Part shown: piece after piece, positions 6,910 to 13,912 of the stretch
Numbering within the stretch: position 1 is the first letter of the stretch
Layout: each line of letters opens with the position of its first letter
Assembly: GCA_934636905.1 (NCBI GenBank)
Contig: CAKUBJ010000026.1
Span: forward strand, 1 to 23,480
DNA: 23,480 nucleotides
Direction of reading: 5' to 3'
Origin: an uncultured Dysosmobacter sp.
GTDB taxonomy: Bacteria; Bacillota; Clostridia; Oscillospirales; Oscillospiraceae
The notes under the pieces: model-generated
Told to the model about the DNA's origin: nothing
What the model saw: only the letters and a program-made list of their open reading frames with translations
The model's database searches: none
Program-made: the position numbers and the translations under genes

Positions 6910-7863
6910 TTACTCGATTTCCAGATGGACGGTTTCATGGAACTGCGGCTCCACCAGACCGGGCAGTTCCACGGCGTCGGTGAAGTACAGGTTCTTCACA
7001 TACTGCTGCAGCAGGGACACCACATAGGGGTGGGGGCGCTCGTCCGGGCGCCGGGCAGCCACCGTCACCACCGCCGTTTCCGGCCGGAGTTTTTCCAGCA
7101 GCTTCCGGGATGTGGAGTCAAAAGAGGCGTGGTGGGGCACCTTGAGAATGTCGCAGGGGGTCAGGTTCACCGTTTCCCACACATGGGCATAGGCATCGCC
7201 CCCCAACACGATTTCCTTCCCGTGGTAATACAGCCGCTGGCGCAGGGAGCACACGTTCATGGACTTCGCCCAGCGCACCAGATCGTAGCCGTTCTGCTCC
7301 CCGGCGTAGGCGGCGTCGTAGATCTCCTTCTGCCGCCGGTACAGCGCCGGCTCCCCGCAGAGGATGTCCATCCTCAGTGCCGGGGTCAGCTGAAGGGACA
7401 CGGTTTCCGTCCCCGGCAGCAGGCGGAAGCGTTCAATCCGTCCCGGGTGGGTCTGCAATGCCCGGGTGTAAAGCTGGATGCACAGGAGGGCGTTTTTCGC
7501 AGCCTTGGGCAGGCCGTTATCCGGCCGGAGCGGCTCCAGATCCGGGACGTTTTCCGGCGGCAGATAGGTGGTGACAAACTCCCCCACCGTCACCGCGTCC
7601 AGCACCCGGCCAAGGCCGCCGATGTGATCCCGGTGGAAGTGGGTGGCCAGTGCCAGATCCAGATGCTCCACGCCCAGCTTCCGCAGGAAGTCCCCGGCGT
7701 AAATCCGCCGGGAGCGGGGATCCAGTTCCCCCGGATGGTCGTCCCGCACCAGACAGTCGTGGCCGAAGTCCACCATCATGGCAAAGTCCTGCCGCCCGTC
7801 GTTGATTTCCCGGATGAGAATGGAGTCGCCGTTGCCCACGTTGATAAAGTCCAAAGCCAGCAT
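6910..7863 (-). CDS. Stand-alone ComEC/Rec2-like metallo-beta-lactamase-fold hydrolase
   Basis: This is a 317-residue soluble protein of the metallo-beta-lactamase superfamily. The metal-binding motif HFHRDHIGGL (about residues 96-105) follows the typical first strand FINVGNGDSILI, and later blocks LGGDAYAHVW and VPHHASFDS match the ComEC-like group, in which the C-terminal enzyme domain of the DNA channel has this fold. No membrane helices or signal peptide are present, so it is not the competence channel itself. Members of this group are suspected nucleases or phosphodiesterases; the substrate is unknown. The start at 7863 has GGGAGGGG upstream. The upstream region is only 32 bp long before a foldback repeat begins, and no normal promoter was found there, so expression may depend on that repeat or be weak. 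Confidence 0.85.
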   Translation of the reverse strand: MLALDFINVGNGDSILIREINDGRQDFAMMVDFGHDCLVRDDHPGELDPRSRRIYAGDFLRKLGVEHLDLALATHFHRDHIGGLGRVLDAVTVGEFVTTYLPPENVPDLEPLRPDNGLPKAAKNALLCIQLYTRALQTHPGRIERFRLLPGTETVSLQLTPALRMDILCGEPALYRRQKEIYDAAYAGEQNGYDLVRWAKSMNVCSLRQRLYYHGKEIVLGGDAYAHVWETVNLTPCDILKVPHHASFDSTSRKLLEKLRPETAVVTVAARRPDERPHPYVVSLLQQYVKNLYFTDAVELPGLVEPQFHETVHLEIE

Positions 7864-7895
7864 ATACAGTTCCCCTCCCGTTTGGTTGTTCTAAC

Positions 7896-8060
7896 GATAC
7901 CATCGATTGACAAGGGCAGACACGGTTTTGCCGGAGCAGAAATGTGCCCAGGCAAGGAAAGACCCGCAGGGAATACTGCCGTATTCTCAAGGGGCTTGAC
8001 GCGGTATGGGGACATTTCTGCCCGTCAAAACCGTGTCTGCCCTTGTCAATCGATGGTATC
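7896..8060. mobile_element. Foldback (MITE-like) element with 35-bp perfect inverted ends
   Basis: GATACCATCGATTGACAAGG and the next 15 bases (7896-7930) are the exact reverse complement of 8026-8060. Pairing continues inside with GCAGAAATGT (left) against ACATTTCTGC (right), and the centre holds a small hairpin GAATAC/GTATTC. The 165-bp unit has no coding frame. It shares nothing with the terminator-associated repeats nearby. No target duplication is clear (CTAAC on the left, ATACC on the right). Non-autonomous transposon remains the simplest reading; a large structured RNA or DNA cruciform site is an alternative. Confidence 0.8.
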
Positions 8061-8143
8061 ATACCGCGTGAACGTTTACAATGGGGAATCCAAGGCTGTG
8101 CCTGCCAAAAATTTTTACAGGATTTTGACGGTTTTCACAAGAA

Positions 8144-8174
8144 CGCCGGAAAGGAGCGCTGCTCCTTTCCGGCG
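8144..8174. terminator. Left copy of duplicated terminator-like hairpin (repeat copy 3)
   Basis: CGCCGGAAAGGAGCG / CTGCTCCTTTCCGGCG is a nearly perfect palindrome of 31 bp, identical to 8337-8367. On the minus strand it is followed by GTTCTTGTG, a weak T-tract. It would be the far terminator for the 626-residue membrane protein gene. Confidence 0.65.
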
Positions 8175-8336
8175 GAGACTGTCGATAAAGTGGTAAGTTT
8201 TCTGCAACGGTAAGGAAGGGTGTGCGCGGGAAACCCAAGAAGGGTGTCCTGCGCCATTCAAACCTACAGTTTTCAGAACTTTTGTAAAGTTCTGAAAACT
8301 GGTTCAGCGGGGCGAAAAGACTTTTTCGACACGCTG
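8175..8336 (-). mobile_element. Terminator-associated repeat element, copy 3 (inverted)
   Basis: This 162-bp copy lies in opposite orientation to copies 1 and 2. Read on the minus strand it starts CAGCGTGTCGAAAAAG at 8336 and ends TCGACAGTCTC at 8175, matching the ends of copy 1. It lacks the 63-bp block, so the short form is probably ancestral. The flanking 31-bp hairpins are identical to each other and unrelated to those of the other loci. It lies in the 546-bp gap between the unknown membrane protein gene and the metallo-hydrolase gene. Apart from this and the foldback element, I see only plain sequence at 8061-8143. Confidence 0.85.
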
Positions 8337-8367
8337 CGCCGGAAAGGAGCGCTGCTCCTTTCCGGCG
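8337..8367. terminator. Right copy of duplicated terminator-like hairpin (repeat copy 3)
   Basis: Identical to 8144-8174. It is the first hairpin met by transcripts leaving the gene that stops at 8410. On the minus strand it is followed directly by CAGCG of the repeat, with no T-tract, as at copy 1. Confidence 0.65.
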
Positions 8368-8369
8368 TT

Positions 8370-8402
8370 CAACGTGTTAAAATGTCGTTTCGCTCCGCCG
8401 GT
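8370..8402 (+). repeat. Possible decayed 5' end of the same repeat family
   Basis: The sequence CAACGTGTTAAAATGTC then GTTTCGCTCCGCCGG aligns with the first 33 bases of the repeat at 25 positions with one gap. It starts two bases after the hairpin at 8337-8367 and points the other way from copy 3. It could be the remnant of an older insertion at the same hairpin, but it is short and chance cannot be excluded. Confidence 0.35.
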
Positions 8403-8409
8403 TCGGTTC

Positions 8410-10290
8410 TTATGCCGTCTGCTCTGTCCCGGAAGCCTGCGGAGCCGTTTCCGCCGGAAGTGCCGTGCTGGTGTCAGTCTCCGGCTCCCCCGTTTCGTTT
8501 TCCGCCGCAGGCGCCGCCGGCGGGGCGGCAACGGCCCGGTTGTCCACCTCAATTTTCTGCGCCGTAATCCACTGGGTGCCGCTCCTCCAGTAAACGGTAA
8601 CGGTGTCCCCCACGTTCAGCAGCGGGGCTTCCGGCACCTGCGCGGCGCTGACGTACACGGAGAATCCGCTCTCTCCCTCAAAGCGGAGGTAGTAGACGCT
8701 GGTGCCCTCAATGACGGCGCTGCGGATTTCCACAATGGTGCCCTTCGTCTCCCAAAGTTCCTGCTCCTCCGCCGGCACCTCGGCGTCGGCACCGTCAATG
8801 ATGCCATTATTCAGCAGGGTTTTCCGGTAGTTTTCCTCGCAGTCCGCCACGGTCTGGCCGGTTTCCACGATGTTGTACTGCTGGACATTCACCATGGCGT
8901 ACATCTTCACCAGACCGTCCTCACCCTTCAAAGCCATAAAGTAGGTGGGCTGGTCGGCGATATTCAGCAGCAGGGGGAAGGTGGCGGAATAGCGCATCTG
9001 CTGCACCTGACTCTGGGCGGAACTCTTCGCCGAGGTTTCCGTGGCGCCGGCGCAGGGATAGAACCGGGTTTCCTTGGTCCGCTGGTTGGTGAGGATAAAG
9101 CCGATGTTGGACTGGTCGCTGGTAACGGAGGTCACGCCGGTGTACATATACACATCGTCATTGATGGCGATATAGTTCCAGCCGTCCGTGGTCAGCGTCA
9201 CGTCCCGCTGCCCCAGATAGGCGTTGAGGAAGCCGTTGTGGTACTGGCCGTAATAGTCGTACTGCTCCATGATGATGTCGGAGGAGTACAGGCGGTCTAC
9301 CCAGGTGGGCACATCCTCATAATATTGGCTCTCACCGCTGACGGCGTTCACCAGCACCGCCCCCTGAATGTCCGTGCCGCCGAAGAGGCCGATGCGCTTG
9401 ACAATCCGTGGGCACACCCAGTAGGGGGTGCCCTCCTCGTCAATCTCAAACACCGGGTCGTCGAACATCATGGTGGGATAGCGGAACCGCAGGTGACGGT
9501 AGAGATTCCGGCTGAAGTGCTCCGCCGTGGTGTACTTCATGCCCTCGTCCAGCCGCACCACCTCCGCCTCCTGGGTCACCATGTCGATAACCAGGTAGGC
9601 CGGCAGGCCGTTGGCGCGGTTGGTAAACCACTTGATGATGTCCCCGTAGGCCAGACTGGTGACCCGGACGGGACGTCCCTTATAGTTGATCTGGGTGTAG
9701 TTGGGGAGAATCTCAAACTGGGACACCATGTCCGCCAGTTCCCCCAGCTTCCGGCTGCCCAGCCGGGCGGCGGAGTCGCTGTCCAGCATGGGAATCTGGT
9801 CGTAGCGAATCTCCTCCACCTCCGAGGCGAAGTCGCCGGTGGTCAAAGGCAGGAGCCTGCTGTAGGCCCCGGCCCGCAGCACCACCCAGGAGGCAATGGA
9901 GCCTACGGCAATGGCGGCAATCAGGGCAATGACCACAAAAAAGGGAACCGTACACTGCTTTTTCACAAACCGGAAGTATCCGCCGGCGCCGGTGCCCTGA
10001 AAACCGGAGGTCAGCACCGCGCAGCCGCAGTACACGGCGCACAGCAGGAAGAGGAAGAAGTAAAATTCCTCCGCATGGGGATTCAGCGCCGGCAGTTCCA
10101 GATAGAAGAACACCAGCCCCACCACCGCCGTGACGGCAAGATTGATAAGCGTCCGGGTAAAGGGCGTCCCGATGGGTTTCCGGGGCTTCCGCTCCCGCTG
10201 AGGGCGCTGGGTATAGTCCGGCTGCGGTTCCTGACCGCCGGGCTGCCAGCCGCCGGGATTGAAGCCGCCGAAGTTGAAAATAAATGGCAT
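8410..10290 (-). CDS. Membrane protein of unknown function (626 residues)
   Basis: I do not recognise a named family with confidence. The chain has a short Gly/Pro-rich, then basic, cytoplasmic start (1-45), three hydrophobic helices at about 46-65, 74-94 and 115-138, and a long probably extracytoplasmic part (about 140-580) rich in Tyr and aromatic residues. The tail from about 585 on is low-complexity Ala/Pro/Glu/Thr. A late segment (LLNVGDTVTVYWRSG) looks like a small beta-barrel or SH3-like domain. The start at 10290 begins MPFIFNFGGF and has GGAAAGGAA upstream; the frame is open to 10413 but that part overlaps the promoter. It is transcribed alone. A role at the cell surface is inferred from topology only. 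Confidence 0.8.
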   Translation of the reverse strand: MPFIFNFGGFNPGGWQPGGQEPQPDYTQRPQRERKPRKPIGTPFTRTLINLAVTAVVGLVFFYLELPALNPHAEEFYFFLFLLCAVYCGCAVLTSGFQGTGAGGYFRFVKKQCTVPFFVVIALIAAIAVGSIASWVVLRAGAYSRLLPLTTGDFASEVEEIRYDQIPMLDSDSAARLGSRKLGELADMVSQFEILPNYTQINYKGRPVRVTSLAYGDIIKWFTNRANGLPAYLVIDMVTQEAEVVRLDEGMKYTTAEHFSRNLYRHLRFRYPTMMFDDPVFEIDEEGTPYWVCPRIVKRIGLFGGTDIQGAVLVNAVSGESQYYEDVPTWVDRLYSSDIIMEQYDYYGQYHNGFLNAYLGQRDVTLTTDGWNYIAINDDVYMYTGVTSVTSDQSNIGFILTNQRTKETRFYPCAGATETSAKSSAQSQVQQMRYSATFPLLLNIADQPTYFMALKGEDGLVKMYAMVNVQQYNIVETGQTVADCEENYRKTLLNNGIIDGADAEVPAEEQELWETKGTIVEIRSAVIEGTSVYYLRFEGESGFSVYVSAAQVPEAPLLNVGDTVTVYWRSGTQWITAQKIEVDNRAVAAPPAAPAAENETGEPETDTSTALPAETAPQASGTEQTA

Positions 10291-10384
10291 AGCCGTATTC
10301 CTTTCCGCAGATACACTGCCTCCCGCCCGGGAGCATGATTCCGCCTTCCCGGGGGATGGCGGGCGTTTCCCCGCCGCTGATATG

Positions 10385-10413
10385 ATGATAGCACCGGAAT
10401 GTGAACAAATCAA
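10385..10413 (-). promoter_or_regulatory. Sigma-A type promoter for the 626-residue membrane protein gene
   Basis: On the minus strand TTGATT (10408-10413) and TATCAT (10385-10390) are 17 bp apart. The leader to the start at 10290 is about 85-90 nt and contains a GC-rich stretch with inverted GGCGGGG/CCCGCC-like segments near 10320-10375. Confidence 0.7.
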
Positions 10414-10438
10414 GGATGCCGGTTCCCGGATGCCCCCG

Positions 10439-11335
10439 TTATCCCGGCAGCTTCACGGAGCCGTAGGTTTCGGAAAATTCGCCGTCCACCAGAAAGCGCA
10501 CGCTGTCCACCGCTTCCAGCGACAGAAGGCTCCGGCGCAGGGACGCCACGGCGGTTTCCAGTGCCGCCGGCTCCGGCTGCCCCTCCAGCAGTGCTGAGGA
10601 CAGGCTCACATAGCAGACCCCCTCCTCCAGCCACAGCTTGCGCACCTTGAAGCCCTCCGGCAGCGCCGGCCGGAGTTCCTTGCTCTCCGGGCCGTTTTCC
10701 AGCGTCCGGACAACCACGGACACCTGGGTGTCCCCCTCATAGAGGTTCAGCACCCGCTCCTCCGGAACCAGCGTTCCCTCCTCATCCGGGAAGTACAGCC
10801 GGGCCGTCACCGTGTCCACCACGTCCTCCTTGGGCGCCAGCAGGACGTCCCGGGTCAGGAACACCTGCCGTCCCCGGTAGTCCAGGTCACTGCCGGCCAC
10901 GGTAATCCGCACCCGTGCCACATCCGGCAGCTGGGTCAGCGTCAGGGCAATGGCATAATCCGCCAGCGAGAGGTTCACGCCGGAGAGGGTACCGTAAACC
11001 GGTGTGAGGTCTACATGGATTTCCGTGCCCTTCCGCTCCACATAGTTGACCTCGGTTCCGGCGGGAAAGGGACTTTTCAGCGTGGGATCCGCCGGCCCCT
11101 TCAGCAGTTCCTTCATCAGCGCGTCCGCCAGTTCCTCCGCAGAGCCGCCGGGATCCATCGCCCGCTCCTCCGCCCGGAGGGCATCGCCGCCGGCGGCAGT
11201 TCGGAGATTCTGCTCCATGAAATACAGGCTGTAGGCATTGACGGCCTCCTGCCGCCCTCCCGCCGCGCCGATGGCGCCGCCGGCAATCACCAGCAGCAGT
11301 GCCAGAAGCACCACCGCTGCCCAGCGTTTTCTCAT
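10439..11335 (-). CDS. GerMN-domain protein (two copies), membrane-anchored or secreted
   Basis: This is a 298-residue protein with an N-terminal signal or anchor helix (about 5-26; no lipobox cysteine) and two GerMN-type domains, at about 55-155 and about 175-290. The first shows the typical run from PAGTEVNYVERKGTEIHVDL to SLADYAIALTLTQLPDVARV; the second ends DSVRFLVDGE. GerM in Bacillus is a spore-forming and germination protein outside the membrane, and the domain also follows sensor kinases in other Gram-positives (LpqB/MtrB). It is the last gene of the comEA / response regulator / kinase operon and overlaps the kinase stop codon by 4 nt, which suggests an accessory role in the sensor system or in the envelope it monitors. 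That link is inferred. Confidence 0.88.
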   Translation of the reverse strand: MRKRWAAVVLLALLLVIAGGAIGAAGGRQEAVNAYSLYFMEQNLRTAAGGDALRAEERAMDPGGSAEELADALMKELLKGPADPTLKSPFPAGTEVNYVERKGTEIHVDLTPVYGTLSGVNLSLADYAIALTLTQLPDVARVRITVAGSDLDYRGRQVFLTRDVLLAPKEDVVDTVTARLYFPDEEGTLVPEERVLNLYEGDTQVSVVVRTLENGPESKELRPALPEGFKVRKLWLEEGVCYVSLSSALLEGQPEPAALETAVASLRRSLLSLEAVDSVRFLVDGEFSETYGSVKLPG

Positions 11336-12726
11336 GCTCCGCCGCCTCCTTCCACTGCCGGCCAGCGGACGGTAAACACCGCGCCGCCTTCCGGGCGGTT
11401 GGCGGCGGAAACCGTGCCGCCCCGTCTGGTTACCGTATCCTGCACGATGGACAGCCCCAGCCCCGTACCGCCGGCGGCCCGGGAGCGTGCCTTGTCCACC
11501 CGGTAGAAGCGCTCAAACACCCGGGGCAGATCCTCCTCCGGAATGCCGGGGCCGTTGTCCGACACCGTCAGCACCACCTGATTGCCGTCCCGCCGCAGAT
11601 CCACATCCACCTTTCCGTGTTCGCCGCTGTATTTCACGGCGTTGTCCGTCAAGTTGTAGATCACCTGATGCACCTCGCCTCTGGTGGCGGACACCCGGCA
11701 GTCCTCCCCGGTCTGATAGGTCAGTTCCACACCCTTTTCCTGAGCCAGCAGGGTCATCATCCGCATCACCTGCTCCAGCACCGGGGCAATCTCCACCGTT
11801 TCCGGCTTGTCCAGCAGGCCGCTGTCAAGCCGGGTCAGCCGCAGGAGGTCCTCGGTAATCCGGCTGAGACGCTCCGCCTCGCTGCCGATATCCGTCACAA
11901 AGTCCCGCACCGTCTCCGGATCCATGTTCTCCGTCTGCAAAATGGAATCCGTCAGCAGCCGGATGGCGGCCAGAGGCGTTTTCAGTTCGTGGCTGGCATC
12001 GGACACAAACCGGCGGCGCATGGTTTCCGTGGTCTGGAGGCGATCCGTCAGGCTGTTGAATTCCTCTCCAATCTGGGCAATCTCGTCCCGGCCGGGGATG
12101 TGGGTGCGGTGCTCATAGGCGCCCTCCCGCACCCGGCGGATGCCCGTCAGCAGGGCGCCGATTTTCCGGGTCAGCATCCGGGAGAGCAGGAAACTCAGCA
12201 CCACCACTCCCAGCGCAATGATGCCGGAGAGTTTCATCAGGTTGCTCTGAAGCCCCTCCAGCAGTTCCGCCTGCTCCGTATCGTATTCATAGGCGTACAC
12301 CGCGCCGATGATCCGGTTCTGGTACAGCACCGGGGACGCCGCCCGGCTGCGGAAGGCACCGTCCCGGTAGAGGCAGGAAAAGGCGTCGTTGCCCTCCAGC
12401 GCCTGTACGATTTCCGCATAGAAGGTGTATTTTCCCACGGCGCCCAGAGTTTCCCGGGTGTCATAGAGCACCTGCCCGGCGCCGTCCGTCACCAGCACGC
12501 GGCTCAGCCCTGTTTCCTCCACCACCGCCATGGCGGCGGCCACGTTCTCCTGATTCAGCTTGTCCAGCCCTGCCAGAGAGTATACCATCACGGAAACGCT
12601 TCCCTGCATGGTGGTTTCCTTGGAGCGGAACACCAGATCCTCGCTGACCAGCAGGGGGTAGGTGTTCAGCAGCAGGAGCACCGCCGCAATGACGGCAATA
12701 TAGCTCAGGCCGAACTTCAGCTGCAA
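11332..12726 (-). CDS. Sensor histidine kinase (HAMP, PhoR/ResE-like)
   Basis: This is a 464-residue membrane kinase. TM1 is about residues 5-22, an extracytoplasmic sensor of about 140 residues follows, TM2 is about 166-184, then HAMP (about 185-238), HisKA with the phospho-histidine His246 in SDASHELKTPLAAIRLL, and HATPase_c with the N box (NLTDNAVKYSG), G1 (DNGPGIP), F box (FERFYRVDKAR) and G2 (GGTGLGLSIV). Everything needed for activity is there. The start is uncertain: the first usable codon is TTG at 12726, placing TM1 right at the N terminus. The open frame upstream (reading SKDKRRAFWGS) looks like a genuine cytoplasmic lead-in but has only an ATT codon near 12762. Its partner is the response regulator gene just upstream. 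Confidence 0.92.
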   Translation of the reverse strand: MQLKFGLSYIAVIAAVLLLLNTYPLLVSEDLVFRSKETTMQGSVSVMVYSLAGLDKLNQENVAAAMAVVEETGLSRVLVTDGAGQVLYDTRETLGAVGKYTFYAEIVQALEGNDAFSCLYRDGAFRSRAASPVLYQNRIIGAVYAYEYDTEQAELLEGLQSNLMKLSGIIALGVVVLSFLLSRMLTRKIGALLTGIRRVREGAYEHRTHIPGRDEIAQIGEEFNSLTDRLQTTETMRRRFVSDASHELKTPLAAIRLLTDSILQTENMDPETVRDFVTDIGSEAERLSRITEDLLRLTRLDSGLLDKPETVEIAPVLEQVMRMMTLLAQEKGVELTYQTGEDCRVSATRGEVHQVIYNLTDNAVKYSGEHGKVDVDLRRDGNQVVLTVSDNGPGIPEEDLPRVFERFYRVDKARSRAAGGTGLGLSIVQDTVTRRGGTVSAANRPEGGAVFTVRWPAVEGGGGA

Positions 12727-12748
12727 ACTGCCCCAGAAGGCTCTCCGC

Positions 12749-13426
12749 TTATCCTTTGAAATAGTAGCCCACTCCCCACTTGGTCATGATGTGATCCGGC
12801 TCCGCCGGGTTCTCCTCCAGCTTTTCCCGCAGGCGGCGGATATGCACGTCCACGGTGCGGTAATCCCCGGCGTAGGTGTAGCCCCACACCACGTTCATCA
12901 GGTTTTCCCGGCTGTAGACCCGCCGGGGGTTGCGCATCAGCAGTTCGATCAGGTCGTACTCCTTGGCGGTGAGATCCACGGTCTTTCCGTCCCGCAGAGC
13001 CACCCGCTCTTCGGTGTTCAGGGTAATCTTCCCCACCGTCAGCAGGCTGCCCTGACTGCGCTGCACCCCTGCCGCCCGACGCAGCAGCGCCCGCACCCGG
13101 GCTTTCAGTTCCAGAATGTTGAAGGGCTTGGTGAGATAGTCGTCCGCCCCGGACTCAAAGCCCATCAGCTTGTCGGCGTCCTCGCTTTTGGCCGTCAGCA
13201 TGATGATGGGCACGTTGGAAAACTCCCGGATCTTCATACAGGCTTCCAGCCCGTCCATCTCCGGCATCATCACGTCCAGAATGATGAGGTCAAACCGCCC
13301 CTCCCGGGCCAGTCCCAGCGCCGCCGCGCCGTCATAGGCGCACTCCACCTCATAGCCCTCGTTTTCCAGATTGAACTTCATGCCCTTCACCAGCGTCTTT
13401 TCGTCATCCACCACTAAAATTCTCAA
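12749..13426 (-). CDS. OmpR/PhoB-family response regulator
   Basis: This 225-residue protein has a receiver domain (1-120) with the acidic pocket DDE (8-10), phospho-acceptor Asp51 (ILDVMMPEMDG), Thr78 and Lys100 (LTKPFN), followed by a winged-helix DNA-binding domain (about 130-225) with the pattern LTAKEYDLIELLMRNP and DYRTVDVHIRRLREKLE. It is a transcription factor activated by the kinase encoded next. The start is TTG at 13426 within a TTGA overlap with the comEA-like stop codon; GGAGCAG lies 5 nt or so upstream. It resembles the YycF/PhoP group, but the context here (comEA-like before, GerMN after) is not that of the essential yyc operon, so I give no gene name. Confidence 0.94.
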   Translation of the reverse strand: MRILVVDDEKTLVKGMKFNLENEGYEVECAYDGAAALGLAREGRFDLIILDVMMPEMDGLEACMKIREFSNVPIIMLTAKSEDADKLMGFESGADDYLTKPFNILELKARVRALLRRAAGVQRSQGSLLTVGKITLNTEERVALRDGKTVDLTAKEYDLIELLMRNPRRVYSRENLMNVVWGYTYAGDYRTVDVHIRRLREKLEENPAEPDHIMTKWGVGYYFKG

Positions 13427-13803
13427 GGCTCTGCTCCTTCATTTTCATTTCCCACGGTAACATACTCCCGCAGGCCCTCATATTTCTTCTCCCCGATGCC
13501 GGAGACTTCCATGATGTCCTCCGGGCTTTCAAAAGGCCCGTGCTCCGCCCGGTAGTCAATAATCCGCTGCGCCAGCCCCTGACCGATCCCCGGCAGGCCT
13601 GCCAGCTCCGATACGTCCGCCGTGTTCAGATTCACGGGATCCGCCCGGATTTCCTCCGGCGGCAGCCCCTGCGCCGTTGTCACCGCCACCGGCTCCGGAG
13701 AGGCGTTCTCCCCGGTGGAAACGCCCCACAGGACGCCTAAAAACACCGCCGTCAGCCCCAGAAGGATCAGTTCCGTCCTGACAGCTTTTAACTTTGCTCT
13801 CAT
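13423..13803 (-). CDS. ComEA-like helix-hairpin-helix protein
   Basis: This is a 126-residue protein with one N-terminal membrane anchor (about 11-30, after MRAKLKAVRTE), a short linker, and two helix-hairpin-helix motifs: VNLNTADVSELAGLPGIGQGLAQRII and SPEDIMEVSGIGEKKYEGL. ComEA is the DNA receptor at the cell surface in transformable Bacillota and normally neighbours comEC. Here it is instead the first gene of a two-component operon, sharing 4 nt with the response regulator. The length is at the short end for ComEA (about 120-210) because the linker is reduced. The ATG at 13803 has GAAGGAG 8 nt upstream. DNA binding is likely from the family; participation in DNA uptake is unproven. Confidence 0.88.
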   Translation of the reverse strand: MRAKLKAVRTELILLGLTAVFLGVLWGVSTGENASPEPVAVTTAQGLPPEEIRADPVNLNTADVSELAGLPGIGQGLAQRIIDYRAEHGPFESPEDIMEVSGIGEKKYEGLREYVTVGNENEGAEP

Positions 13804-13805
13804 GG

Positions 13806-13834
13806 TTGAACTCCTTCGATTTTTTTGTTATACT
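13806..13834 (+). promoter_or_regulatory. Sigma-A type promoter for the D,D-carboxypeptidase gene
   Basis: TTGAAC (13806-13811), a 17-bp spacer and TATACT (13829-13834) lie on the plus strand, about 80 bp before the start codon at 13913. The -35 region overlaps the ribosome site of the comEA-like gene on the other strand, so the two leaders must overlap head to head. Confidence 0.7.
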
Positions 13835-13912
13835 CAGGGTGTCGGATTGCGTCGGTTTCCGTCACGCCGTCCGCTTCTTGATTCAGTATACCATAATCTT
13901 CAGGAGAAAGAT

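Noticed and set aside
6850..8196. Long plus-strand open frame through the metallo-hydrolase and foldback repeat
   Set aside because: It runs antisense to a protein with a clear HxHxDH site and continues through two repeats; no ribosome site was seen.
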